DNA of 64,000 nt from Cytobacillus oceanisediminis (GTDB lineage Bacteria > Bacillota > Bacilli > Bacillales > Cytobacillaceae). Of the stretch, positions 28,949-36,551 are shown in pieces (the stretch's first letter is position 1; each line of letters begins with the position of its first letter). The notes under the pieces were generated by a model, which was given only the letters and a program-made list of their open reading frames with translations, did no database searches and was not told the DNA's origin. The DNA is taken from positions 1 through 64,000 of the forward strand of contig NZ_QGTW01000013.1 in NCBI RefSeq assembly GCF_003182355.1, given 5' to 3'. The position numbers were made by a program, and so were the translations under genes.

Positions 28949-29260
28949 TTAGTACAGTTCCTTTTTCAGAGCCCAGCAATCCATTTTGGCCAATCCGCCA
29001 GAAATAAAAGGATCCAAACTGCCAAATACATTGTGCTTTTTGGATTTGCGAAGTTTTTTCAAAGCAAAATAATGGGACTCAGTTGGAACTATGAAGGATT
29101 CAATAATCTTATATGAATCCGCAGCATAGTGAGAGATATTAATTTCTGCCGCATCATAAGAAGGCAGCATATCAATCACCTTGGATATCACTTCCTGATA
29201 CTGAGAAAATGATGTGTTTTTCACTTCATATTGCACAATCATTTGAACGTTTTGTTTCAT
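28949..29260 (-). CDS. Conserved hypothetical protein, small alpha/beta
   Basis: 103 aa soluble protein I do not recognise by name. The pattern MIVQYEVKN–helix–INISHYAADSYKIIESFIVP–helix resembles a small ferredoxin-like alpha/beta barrel fold, such as antibiotic-biosynthesis-monooxygenase-like proteins; this is inference from strand/helix alternation only. ATG at 29260 has GGAG 9 nt upstream. It lies just upstream of mutY in the same direction (45 bp) and may be co-transcribed. Confidence 0.65.
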   Translation of the reverse strand: MKQNVQMIVQYEVKNTSFSQYQEVISKVIDMLPSYDAAEINISHYAADSYKIIESFIVPTESHYFALKKLRKSKKHNVFGSLDPFISGGLAKMDCWALKKELY

Positions 29261-29326
29261 TTTAAGCAACTCCTTTAAAGGTACCCATAATTAGCTGTTA
29301 ATACAAGAAATTTGCTGATACACTTT

Positions 29327-29499
29327 AGAAAAGCAAAGGCGCCTTGGTCAAACGGAACGCAGATGTCCTTCCAAAGTATGCCTTGTCCTGCGGGCCTCAA
29401 GCTTAAGACGTAGCCCGCAGGAAAGGCCTGCCCTAATGAGGGGGACGACTTAAGACCTCGTGGTGGCTAGGCGCCGCAGCTAGACAATTACCGAAGTTC
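29327..29499. repeat. Dispersed intergenic repeat A, copy 2
   Basis: Starts AGAAAAGCAAAGGCGCC and ends GGCGCCGCAGCTAGACAATTA, the same termini as copies 1 and 3; the inner part is shorter and different (GTCCTGCGGGCCTCAAGC). Termini carrying GGCGCC in inverted orientation bracket it. It lies just upstream of yfhP. Confidence 0.75.
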
Positions 29500-29554
29500 A
29501 AAATTCACACATTCTAACTTAAATCATGTTCCCAAGGAAGGAGGTACTTTCTTC

Positions 29555-30535
29555 TTGGATACCGGCACACATGTAGTAATGGGGCTGGCGATTGGCGGTA
29601 TTGCCTCTCTTGATCCGGTTGTTGCACAAAGTTCAGCAACTGCAACCAGCGTCATGATTGGAGCAATCGCAGGTTCACAAATACCAGATATAGATACAGT
29701 TTTAAAGCTTAGAAATAACGCCGTTTATATACGCAACCACAGGGGAATTACCCATTCCATCCCAGCCGTTCTGCTATGGCCACTGGTGATATTAGCGGTT
29801 ATTTATCCGTTTTTTCCGGAAGCTAACTTGCTTCATCTTTGGATTTGGACATTTCTGGCCGTTTTCCTGCATGTATTTGTCGACATTTTTAATGCATATG
29901 GAACACAGGCACTGAGGCCTTTTTCGTCGAAATGGGTCGCATTGGGTATCATTAACACGTTTGACCCATTTATTTTCGGGATTCATGTTGCCGGATTATT
30001 TATTTGGGCATTCGGGGCCCATCCCGGATATACATTTTTAGTCATTTACGGAATCATTGTGGTGTACTATCTGCTCCGTTTTGCAGCCCAGAGGAGCGTC
30101 CTGAAAGCTGTAAAGGCTATAATACCAGATGCAACCGAAATCATTATTGCCCCAACTATGAGATTTAACCACTGGCGGGTTGCGGTTATGAGCAAGCACC
30201 AGTTTTTCGTGGGACGCGCTGTTAAAAATCACGTGCGGGTTCTCGATCAATTTAATCGAGTTCCCGTTCCTGAAACACCTGTGCTTGAAGCAGCAAAGAA
30301 AGATAAGAACCTATCGGCATTCTTATCCTTCTCTCCTGTATACCGATGGGAAGTGGATGAGTACGATGATTATTATGAGGTCCGTTTCATTGACCTTCGC
30401 TATCGGAGCAATGGCCATTACCCGTTCGTGGCTGTTGTCCAGCTTGACCGGGAATTAACCATCCAGTCTTCCTACACCGGCTGGATCTTTAGTGAAGAAA
30501 AACTTCGTAAAAAACTGGATATTATTCCTGGGTAA
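29555..30535 (+). CDS. yfhP: YfhP-like membrane-bound metal-dependent hydrolase
   Basis: 326 aa, YdjM/YbcI-type family. The N-terminal ~190 residues hold four to five membrane segments with conserved His/Asp clusters typical of the family: GTHVVMG at the start, QIPDID (~43–48), HRGITHS (~62–68) and HVFVDIFNAYG (~105–115). A soluble C-terminal domain of ~130 residues follows. TTG start with GGAGG 10 nt upstream. Located beside mutY as in B. subtilis. Substrate unknown. Confidence 0.85.
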   Translation: MDTGTHVVMGLAIGGIASLDPVVAQSSATATSVMIGAIAGSQIPDIDTVLKLRNNAVYIRNHRGITHSIPAVLLWPLVILAVIYPFFPEANLLHLWIWTFLAVFLHVFVDIFNAYGTQALRPFSSKWVALGIINTFDPFIFGIHVAGLFIWAFGAHPGYTFLVIYGIIVVYYLLRFAAQRSVLKAVKAIIPDATEIIIAPTMRFNHWRVAVMSKHQFFVGRAVKNHVRVLDQFNRVPVPETPVLEAAKKDKNLSAFLSFSPVYRWEVDEYDDYYEVRFIDLRYRSNGHYPFVAVVQLDRELTIQSSYTGWIFSEEKLRKKLDIIPG

Positions 30536-30538
30536 AAT

Positions 30539-30582
30539 TAAAGACAGGCTGCCTTTTCTGAAGGCAGCCTGTTTTTTAATTA
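30539..30582. terminator. Bidirectional terminator, yfhP / yfhJ
   Basis: ACAGGCTGCCTT pairs with AAGGCAGCCTGT, flanked by A- and T-tracts. Confidence 0.9.
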
Positions 30583-30845
30583 AGTTTATTTTTGTCCTGT
30601 TCAAGCAAATGTTTGTATTTAGGATTATTAGCCACAAATTCATGGAGTCTGCTGCCGTAATTCTTTACCCATTGCCTTACAATTCGCTCTGTTATTTCAC
30701 TGCCTTTATATTCTCTGCCGGCTTTGGCATATGTTGCTTCGAAATCCTCCCAAAGAAGTTCAATCCATGTTTGTGCCTGGCTGGCTGACAGCTTATCATT
30801 TTTTTTCAATAAAAGTTCATAAAGGTTTTGCTGGTACTCATTCAT
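30576..30845 (-). CDS. yfhJ: YfhJ family (WVELL) protein
   Basis: 89 aa, helical, with the family-defining TWIELLWEDFEATYAKAG segment (WVELL family) near residues 26–43. ATG at 30845 has GAGGTG 6 nt upstream; three extra codons before it are unlikely to be used. Divergent from sspK as in B. subtilis. Function unknown. Confidence 0.88.
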   Translation of the reverse strand: MNEYQQNLYELLLKKNDKLSASQAQTWIELLWEDFEATYAKAGREYKGSEITERIVRQWVKNYGSRLHEFVANNPKYKHLLEQDKNKLN

Positions 30846-30973
30846 AAAAATCACCTCATTACCATTTATTAAAAGGCTTTCCTCATCATAGCCTAGCTTA
30901 TAAAAACAAATAATAGTACTACGTGAACGGCATTAATGCTGTTTACGCTCTATTCCGTTTTAGGAGGCTGCTT

Positions 30974-31144
30974 ATGCGCAATAAAGCAAGAAATTTCCCA
31001 AATCAAAACAACAATAAATTGGAGGGCGAGCCGCGGGCTAAAGCTGAGTACGCTTCACGCCGGGCTGATGGCACCATCAATACACACCCTCAGGAACGGA
31101 TGAGAGCTTCATCAAACCGTGAGAACGATACACCTGAATTTTAA
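30974..31144 (+). CDS. sspK: Small acid-soluble spore protein K
   Basis: 56 aa hydrophilic protein. The motifs [20 protein letters not shown] and [10 protein letters not shown] are characteristic of SspK, a minor forespore protein. ATG at 30974 has TAGGAGG 6 nt upstream. Next to yfhJ as in B. subtilis. Expected to be made in the forespore under sigma-G. Confidence 0.92.
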   Translation: MRNKARNFPNQNNNKLEGEPRAKAEYASRRADGTINTHPQERMRASSNRENDTPEF

Positions 31145-31163
31145 AATTCGAGGAGGCTTGGTT

Positions 31164-31322
31164 ATGGGAAACAGCAAAAACTTTTTTGGCGACAATCCGT
31201 ATTCCAGTCCATTTACTTCACCGCATTTTAGGCCAAAGCGTGCGCATTCACAAGTAAATGGTGAAACCCAGCAAACTCAAGACCTCATCATTTTAAAACG
31301 ACAGATTCGTAAAAATTCCTAA
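31164..31322 (+). CDS. YpzG-like small protein
   Basis: 52 aa, hydrophilic and basic, starting MGNSKNFFGDNPYSSPFTSP with FRPKRAHSQVNGETQ following, a pattern I associate with YpzG family spore-former proteins. ATG at 31164 has GAGGAGG 6 nt upstream and starts 20 bp after sspK, so the two are one transcript and probably share forespore expression. Function unknown. Confidence 0.75.
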   Translation: MGNSKNFFGDNPYSSPFTSPHFRPKRAHSQVNGETQQTQDLIILKRQIRKNS

Positions 31323-31327
31323 ACTCA

Positions 31328-31362
31328 GAAAGAGGATGTTCAAATCATCCTCTTTCTTCTAA
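31328..31362. terminator. Bidirectional terminator, sspK operon / yfhH
   Basis: AGAAAGAGGATG, short loop, CATCCTCTTTCT: a 12-bp stem with T-rich flanks; its right arm overlaps the 3' end of yfhH. Confidence 0.85.
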
Positions 31363-31671
31363 TTTTTTAAGCATAGAAATCGGCAAAGCCTCTTCTCCTT
31401 TTCCATTTAACCGATATCCCCAAGCAAATACTCCATTCATATATTCAATTTTAAAATACACTCCTGGATCCCCTTCAATTTGATATAATTCCCCTGGCTT
31501 AAAATCATCCGGATTAAGCAGGTAGGATTTCGCCATTATCACTTTCCGCTCCAGCACTGCAAACTCGTTCACCATACCCATCTGTTCTGCTTTCCTGGCT
31601 TTTTCATTCAGGCTGGCAATTTCCTGCTGCAGCTCGTATGTAGTCATTGTGCTATATCTTTTTTCCTGCAT
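31345..31671 (-). CDS. yfhH: YfhH family (DUF1811) protein
   Basis: 108 aa. The N-terminal half is a helical hairpin (TTYELQQEIASLNEKARKAEQ) and the C-terminal half a small beta barrel-like segment (GELYQIEGDPGVYFKIEYMNGVFAWG). This is the YfhH layout. ATG 31671 has AGAGGGAT upstream; a longer frame extends 16 codons without support. In B. subtilis it neighbours recX. Function unknown. Confidence 0.87.
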   Translation of the reverse strand: MQEKRYSTMTTYELQQEIASLNEKARKAEQMGMVNEFAVLERKVIMAKSYLLNPDDFKPGELYQIEGDPGVYFKIEYMNGVFAWGYRLNGKGEEALPISMLKKLEERG

Positions 31672-31897
31672 ACCGATCCCTCTAACTTTCTCTAGATAAT
31701 TAAAACGTATTTTGAACACTCTAACCTATATAAAAGGTATTATTTTATATTATATTTCTCCATAGCTAAGTATAGGGGAAAAAGCTTAGTTAGAAAAGAC
31801 TGGAGAATTTATTGCTAAAAGCCGGCAAGAAGAAATAAACTGCCTGTTTTGCTAAAATGACATTTATAGAATAGTTTTCAAAAAGGAGCGATTACAT

Positions 31898-32572
31898 ATG
31901 AAATCCCTTATTATCACTGGCGCAGGATCAGGGTTAGGAAGGGAGCTTGCCTTATTATGCGCAAAACAAGGCTTCCAGATTATTTTGACGGGGCGAACAC
32001 TTGGGAAACTTAAAGAAGTTGAAGGGGAAATACAAGATGCCGGCGGAAGCGCACAATCCTTTTCTCTCGACATTACCAAGCCCGAAGAAGTCCGCCATTT
32101 TATAAAGGATGCAGTCCAAAGCTATTCTCTCTTCGGCTTGATTAATAATGCAGGAGTTGGCCACTTTGGCCCATTTGAAGAAATGGCTGAAAAAGAAATT
32201 AGCGAGATGCTTGATACTAATGTACTTGGCACTATTTATATGTCACAGGCTATATTGCCTTATTTGAAAGATAGGAATGAAGGATTGCTGATGAATATCA
32301 TTTCCACAGCGGGCCTAAAAGGAAAGGTAAATGAAGCTGGATATGTTGCAAGCAAATTTGCTGTGAGAGGGCTCACGGAGAGCCTGCAGAAAGAGCTTGA
32401 GAACACAAATATCAAGGTCAAAGCCGTATATATGGGCGGCATGGACACACCTTTCTGGGATGAAAGCGACCACATCAAAGATAAATCAAAGCTTCGCTCT
32501 CCTAAAGAAGTAGCAAAGTTGATTTTGGATAGCATTGATGAAGAAACAATTGTGATAGAATCTAGAAAATAA
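31898..32572 (+). CDS. Short-chain dehydrogenase/reductase
   Basis: 224 aa classical SDR. NAD(P)-binding TGAGSGLG at residues 7–14, NNAG at 83–86, catalytic S136 and Y149-x3-K153 (GYVASK). Ends early for the family, without extra C-terminal extension. Start ATG follows AAGGAGCGATTACAT. The gene is inserted between yfhH and recX; it does not belong to that block in B. subtilis. Substrate unknown; a terminator follows. Confidence 0.9.
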   Translation: MKSLIITGAGSGLGRELALLCAKQGFQIILTGRTLGKLKEVEGEIQDAGGSAQSFSLDITKPEEVRHFIKDAVQSYSLFGLINNAGVGHFGPFEEMAEKEISEMLDTNVLGTIYMSQAILPYLKDRNEGLLMNIISTAGLKGKVNEAGYVASKFAVRGLTESLQKELENTNIKVKAVYMGGMDTPFWDESDHIKDKSKLRSPKEVAKLILDSIDEETIVIESRK

Positions 32573-32602
32573 CACATGGCTTTATGCCATGTGTTTCTTA
32601 TA
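32571..32602. terminator. Terminator between the SDR gene and recX
   Basis: AACACATGGC, TTTAT loop, GCCATGTGTT, T-rich after; may serve both converging genes. Confidence 0.85.
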
Positions 32603-33407
32603 TTTCCTCATCTTTATTTAAATACTGCTCAATTAAGTCAAATGAAAATCCTTTGCGGAATAAGGTTTGTTTCATTTTCTGCTTGTATTCAAATTTTGTC
32701 AGCTTTGCATATTTTCTCTTGGCTTTTTCTGCCTGGAATTTTAAAGCTGCCATCTCTTCGTCCTCTTCTTTTTCAAGCTCTGTTTCCGCAATGGCTGCTT
32801 GAATAATATCAAAATTAAAACCTTTGCGCATGAGCATTTGTTCCAGTTTTTGCTTGATAATCTTTGAGGAATCACGGGAAAGTTTTTGTGCCTGTTTACC
32901 GCAAAGTTTTATTGCTGTATTGAGCTCAGTTTCCCTGGGATACTCCTCCAATGCTTCCTCAATTAATCTTGAGGAAATGCCTTTTTCCCTGAGTTCATTG
33001 CGGATTAATCCTTTCCCTTTATCTGAAGTATTCATTTGTGTACGCACGAAAGCTTTTGCGAATTCTTCATCGTTTAAAAATTTATAGTCATATAATTTGT
33101 GTATAACTTCCTGTATGACAGGTTCTTCAACATCTTTTTCGGCTAAATGTTTGCGGACTTCGGTTTCTGAGCGCATCCTTCTGGATAAATACTGAATAGC
33201 AGTGTTATAGGATTTGCGTATATCATCCTTGTAGCCAATTTCACTAAGTGCGAATTCATCAAGCTCCAGCCCTTTCTTCAGCTGGTGTTTAATTAAAACA
33301 TCTTCATCCACACTAAACGCGTATTCTTCACCCTTGCCATAATCCATATATATATTGTAGCGGTCTGTTTTCTTTTTCTGTACAGTGATTTTCGTAATAA
33401 TCGGCAT
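32598..33407 (-). CDS. recX: RecA regulatory protein RecX
   Basis: 269 aa. Cytosolic modulator that binds RecA filaments. It carries tandem three-helix RecX repeats: SYNTAIQYLSRRMRSETEVRKHL, then DEEFAKAFVR, then IRNELREKGISSRLIEEAL and a fourth near the C terminus (MKQTLFRKGFSFDLIEQYL). The length matches the long Bacillus form. ATG 33407 has GAGGTGGAG upstream. Divergent from yfhF with an ~100-bp gap, as in B. subtilis. Confidence 0.94.
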   Translation of the reverse strand: MPIITKITVQKKKTDRYNIYMDYGKGEEYAFSVDEDVLIKHQLKKGLELDEFALSEIGYKDDIRKSYNTAIQYLSRRMRSETEVRKHLAEKDVEEPVIQEVIHKLYDYKFLNDEEFAKAFVRTQMNTSDKGKGLIRNELREKGISSRLIEEALEEYPRETELNTAIKLCGKQAQKLSRDSSKIIKQKLEQMLMRKGFNFDIIQAAIAETELEKEEDEEMAALKFQAEKAKRKYAKLTKFEYKQKMKQTLFRKGFSFDLIEQYLNKDEEI

Positions 33408-33508
33408 TTTCTCCACCTCTTTTTTAATGTAACACATTTAAAAAAGGTTTTAGAATGAAAACGTCGTAAGATGTAAGAAAGGATTGCCACTTGAAAGGGG
33501 AATTTCCC

Positions 33509-34414
33509 ATGAGAATAGCCATAACAGGAGGTACCGGTTTCGTTGGAAGCGCCTTGGCGAAAAAATTATTGGAGAACGGACACGAGCTTTTTATTTTAAC
33601 GAGAAATACTGCGAACAAACAAAATTCCAAAAATCTTCATTATGTACAGTGGTTGAATAAAGCGGATTCACCGGAAGATGAGCTTGAAGGAATAGATGTA
33701 TTTATAAATCTGGCTGGGGAATCCATTAACAGCGGCAGATGGACAGAGGAACGCAAAAAGCGTATTTTCAGCAGCCGGATTACAGCAACAAAGGAAGTGC
33801 TTCGCATTATCAGCCGGCTGGCAGAAAAGCCCTACACCTTAATTAACGCAAGTGCAGTTGGATACTACGGGACTTCAGAAAATGAAACTTTTACAGAAGC
33901 ATCCAAAAATGCAGGCTCCGACTTTTTAGCTGACACTGTAAGGTGCTGGGAAATGGAGGCCTCCAAAGCGGAAGAATGGGAGGTCCGTACAGTTTTTTGC
34001 CGTTTTGGCATTATTCTCGAGAAAAATGAAGGTGCCCTTCCCCGAATGGCGCTCCCCTATAAATTATTTGCAGGTGGTACAGTTGGATCTGGCTGTCAAT
34101 GGGTTTCCTGGATCCATTTGAATGATGTTGTCAGCGGGATTCTATTTTGCATAGAAAAAGAACAGCTGCAAGGGCCGGTCAATTTTACTTCGCCCAATCC
34201 GGTTACAATGTATGAATTTGGCCAGATCCTAGGTGAGGTTCTTCATCGCCCGCACTGGCTTCCTGCTCCAGGCTTTGCTTTAAAAATAGTCCTGGGAGAA
34301 ATGAGCACCCTTGTATTAGAGGGACAAAAAGTGCTGCCGGAGAAACTGACAGCATACGGGTACGAATTTTTGTTTAAGAACTTGAAGCAAGCATTAGCGG
34401 ATATATACTCATAA
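33509..34414 (+). CDS. yfhF: YfhF-like NAD-dependent epimerase family (TIGR01777) protein
   Basis: 301 aa extended SDR. Nucleotide-binding TGGTGFVG at residues 6–13, NLAGESI near 72, SAVGYYG (~118) with the active-site tyrosine, and the C-terminal domain of the TIGR01777/SulA-like epimerases with WVSWIHLNDV. ATG 33509 has AAAGGGG 8 nt upstream. Divergent from recX and upstream of yfhE/yfhD as in B. subtilis. Its substrate is unknown. Confidence 0.9.
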   Translation: MRIAITGGTGFVGSALAKKLLENGHELFILTRNTANKQNSKNLHYVQWLNKADSPEDELEGIDVFINLAGESINSGRWTEERKKRIFSSRITATKEVLRIISRLAEKPYTLINASAVGYYGTSENETFTEASKNAGSDFLADTVRCWEMEASKAEEWEVRTVFCRFGIILEKNEGALPRMALPYKLFAGGTVGSGCQWVSWIHLNDVVSGILFCIEKEQLQGPVNFTSPNPVTMYEFGQILGEVLHRPHWLPAPGFALKIVLGEMSTLVLEGQKVLPEKLTAYGYEFLFKNLKQALADIYS

Positions 34415-34539
34415 TTGGATTGTTTGCGAATTTTAATTTAAGCAGCAAAATCCTTTTTTTGCGGAATCTTCAGTATCAATTCTTTCAAATAAGGGAAAAA
34501 TAAGGAAAGTTGAAACACTTTTTGAAAGGATGATACAAA

Positions 34540-34665
34540 ATGGACAAAAAGAAAAAAGACAAATCCAAAAGTACATTATCCAGCATGCAGGAAGTTACCT
34601 ATTCCAGAGAATTCAAAAGAGCGGACAAAGCCGGCGGATTTGCCGGAAAACAGCCAAAACATTAA
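34540..34665 (+). CDS. yfhE: YfhE-like small protein
   Basis: 41 aa, very basic at the start (MDKKKKDKSKS), then TLSSMQEVTYSREFKRADKA and GGFAGKQPKH. This is the YfhE family in size and pattern. ATG at 34540 has GAAAGGA 9–10 nt upstream. It lies between yfhF and yfhD as in B. subtilis. Function unknown; probably expressed in sporulation or general stress. Confidence 0.82.
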   Translation: MDKKKKDKSKSTLSSMQEVTYSREFKRADKAGGFAGKQPKH

Positions 34666-34702
34666 TTACCACCTATACCAGCCTTAAAAATGGCACATGA
34701 TA

Positions 34703-34736
34703 AAAGTACGGAAGCAATCTGTTTCCGTACTTTTAT
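34703..34736 (+). terminator. yfhE terminator
   Basis: AAAAGTACGGAA pairs with TTCCGTACTTTT around a 9-nt loop, followed by ATTG; it partly overlaps the yfhD leader. Confidence 0.75.
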
Positions 34737-34756
34737 TGTTGAAAGGGGTTTTTAGA

Positions 34757-34945
34757 ATGGGCCGTGCACATGGACATAAAACTCGTGACCGAAACAAAGC
34801 ATCACTTCCACAAGTACCAAAGAACATGAAATCGGATGGTTTAGACGTAGAATTCGACCGCGATCTCGCCGATCACGATGACCTCGAAGCAATGGCACGT
34901 TCCAAGGCGGCTGACCAGCGTGCTAGAAACAGACAAAAACGCTAA
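34757..34945 (+). CDS. yfhD: YfhD-like small protein
   Basis: 62 aa, highly charged: GRAHGHKTRDRNKASLPQVPK, then an acidic DVEFDRDLADHDDLEAMARSK segment and a basic tail. This is the YfhD family. ATG at 34757 has GAAAGGGG 9 nt upstream. The upstream terminator suggests expression separate from yfhE. Function unknown. It is the last gene here of the block conserved with B. subtilis. Confidence 0.85.
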   Translation: MGRAHGHKTRDRNKASLPQVPKNMKSDGLDVEFDRDLADHDDLEAMARSKAADQRARNRQKR

Positions 34946-34991
34946 GCAGCCAATCATATAGCTTCCCATATGGAAGCAGCTCTTTTTCAAT

Positions 34992-35263
34992 AAAAAAGCT
35001 AAGGCACCCTTGGTATCGACGGTGCAACGACCAGGAAGTTTTTGGGAGGATGTGGGTCACTCAGGCCTTGCCACAGGATGTGGCGTTCTTAGCCTGGATT
35101 CCTTGTTATAAGATATAGGAAACACGAAGAGCAAAAGCAATTCGATGTTGACTTATAACGCTCAGAAACGCACACTTCCTGCGCCTTGCTTTACGCGTCA
35201 TTGTAGGCGAGGTGAGGGAAGAACGTCGAGTCGGCAGGGTGCTGCAGATAGACAGTTATCAAA
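34992..35263. repeat. Dispersed intergenic repeat A, copy 3
   Basis: Shares with copy 1 the segments GGGAGGATGTGG, CACTCAGGCCTTGCCACAGGA (diverged), GATGTTGACTTATAACGCTC, AGGCGAGGTGAGGG and AACGTCGAGTCG, and ends GCTGCAGATAGACAGTTATC. The start AAAAAAGCTAAGGCACCCTTGG is a decayed form of the A terminus. It fills the gap between yfhD and the DoxX-family gene. Confidence 0.75.
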
Positions 35264-35293
35264 GTATAAAGATACACTTTCCTATCATTAGGA

Positions 35294-35330
35294 AAAGAAG
35301 CAGGGAAATATGTCCCTGCTTCTTCTCATT
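35294..35330 (-). terminator. Terminator of the DoxX-family gene
   Basis: Minus strand: AGAAGCAGGGA / TCCCTGCTTCT stem followed by TTTCC; it sits directly after the stop. Confidence 0.8.
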
Positions 35331-35334
35331 AAAT

Positions 35335-35841
35335 TTAGTGATTATGGATTTCTCTTTTGCCGATGCCGTTTCCGCCTTTTTTCATCATCGTCTTGATATA
35401 TGGAATTGCAAATCTGTCAACGCCCCAAAAGTATGCACCGCTTCCGGTAAAGAGAAGGATGATTGCTGCTGTATATAATACGGGATTAGTGCTTGTAGTT
35501 CCTGCCAGTAAGAAGTTAAGGTTCATAAATGCACCAGCGATTAAAGCCGGGATGGTTGCTGCACCAAGGATAAGTCCGATACCAACAAGCACTTCGCCCC
35601 ATGCAACTAAAAAGCTGAATAAATCTGCGTTAGGCACTGCTACACTTTCAAGGAATCCTGCATACCAAGCCTGTACTGCAGGATGATCGCCGCCAGCTTT
35701 TGCAATGGCCCCCTGCATAAATCCGCCTGCATCAAACCCATCTGCTAATTTATGCCACCCTGCTTCAAGCCATTGTATGCCAAGCCATATTCTTAATATT
35801 GTCCACGCTGCTGCCGCTTGCGGAGTTTTCCACCATTTCAT
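35335..35841 (-). CDS. DoxX family membrane protein
   Basis: 168 aa with four membrane segments. The family pattern RIWLGIQWLEAGWHKL (first helix) and the second-helix GEVLVGIGLILGAAT are present. Members act in thiol/quinone stress or as small subunits of quinol oxidases; the role here is not fixed. ATG 35841 has GGAGATG 7 nt upstream. The promoter region carries a Rex-like operator 24 bp upstream of the start and a second ~125 bp upstream, which would link it to NADH/NAD+ balance and low-oxygen growth. Confidence 0.88.
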   Translation of the reverse strand: MKWWKTPQAAAAWTILRIWLGIQWLEAGWHKLADGFDAGGFMQGAIAKAGGDHPAVQAWYAGFLESVAVPNADLFSFLVAWGEVLVGIGLILGAATIPALIAGAFMNLNFLLAGTTSTNPVLYTAAIILLFTGSGAYFWGVDRFAIPYIKTMMKKGGNGIGKREIHNH

Positions 35842-35864
35842 GATAATCATCTCCATATTTTATA

Positions 35865-35882
35865 TTGTGAAGTTTTTCACAT
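35865..35882. promoter_or_regulatory. Rex-like operator 1
   Basis: TTGTGAAGTTTTTCACAT fits the Rex consensus TTGTGAAnnnnTTCACAA except for the last base. It overlaps the likely core promoter of the DoxX-family gene. Confidence 0.65.
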
Positions 35883-35967
35883 AAACAAATAAAAAATTTT
35901 CAACCCATTTAGGGTTTTTAAAAGCCGGCCAGCTTTTGGGAAGAAAGAAAAGATTAAGTGCTCCACT

Positions 35968-35985
35968 TTGTGAAATGTTTCACTA
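35968..35985. promoter_or_regulatory. Rex-like operator 2
   Basis: TTGTGAAATGTTTCACTA fits TTGTGAAnnnnTTCACAA except at one of the two final positions. It lies 103 bp from the first site. Confidence 0.6.
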
Positions 35986-36090
35986 TCTTTCTTCACTTTT
36001 AATATACTCCTTCCAACGCCTTTCTGCAATGGACTTCACCAATTTTTCACAATTATCGGGCTAAGTTTGAACAAGTTGTGAACAGATATC

Positions 36091-36262
36091 TTATCCACAA
36101 GGATGTGGATAAAGTTAATAAGTTAAATAACTGCTTTCACTGAGGTATATTATACCTTCGTATGGATGTTAATAAAATCTCGTTGATATTTCCATCGAAT
36201 TCTGTGGATAGTATTGATAAGTTTGTGGATCTCCTTTATATCAAGCTTTAATCTGTTGATAA
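36091..36262. other. Cluster of DnaA boxes
   Basis: Two exact DnaA boxes face each other: TTATCCACA at 36091–36099 and TGTGGATAA at 36104–36112, 4 bp apart. Downstream, in the second orientation, are TGTGGATAG (36203–36211), TATTGATAA (36212–36220), TGTGGATCT (36224–36232) and TGTTGATAA (36254–36262) with one or two mismatches. The spacer is AT-rich and has a GGTATATTATACC palindrome. There is no dnaA/dnaN here, so it is not the main origin; it may be a DnaA-titration or regulatory cluster. Confidence 0.7.
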
Positions 36263-36378
36263 ATACATGAATAAGTAAACAGCCTGATTATCATACTTTT
36301 TTTCGCTTACTGGGAAGGGGGCATTTAATTTTGTCTTTTTAGTCTGTTAAACTTGCCTGCTTCAGTCGGGCTGAGATT

Positions 36379-36406
36379 GAGGAACCTTTCATCGGTTCCT
36401 TTTTTA
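36379..36406 (+). terminator. Orphan terminator-like hairpin
   Basis: GAGGAACC, TTTCAT loop, GGTTCC, then TTTTTTATT. No gene ends here on the plus strand, so it could close a short untranslated transcript or attenuate the M20 gene downstream. Confidence 0.5.
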
Positions 36407-36551
36407 TTGGCTAGGAGAGTTAAAGCCAAATGAAAGTTCTTCTTTTATAAGTAATTTTTAAAAGTACGATTTCTTCTACCCAAAGCCGGGAATAGGAATG
36501 ATATGTTTGCAAAGCGTATTCAGTTAAAACTAAAGGAGGATCTTTTAAAAT

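Noticed and set aside
36091..36262. DnaA boxes as the main replication origin
   Set aside because: There is no dnaA, dnaN, rpmH or gyrB neighbourhood, and local gene order matches the B. subtilis region well away from oriC.
36365..36400. GGGCTGAGATTGAGG resembling part of a TPP riboswitch
   Set aside because: The second conserved half (ACCTGATCTGG … GCGTAGGGA) is missing and the next gene is an M20 hydrolase; the segment is better read as a terminator-like hairpin.
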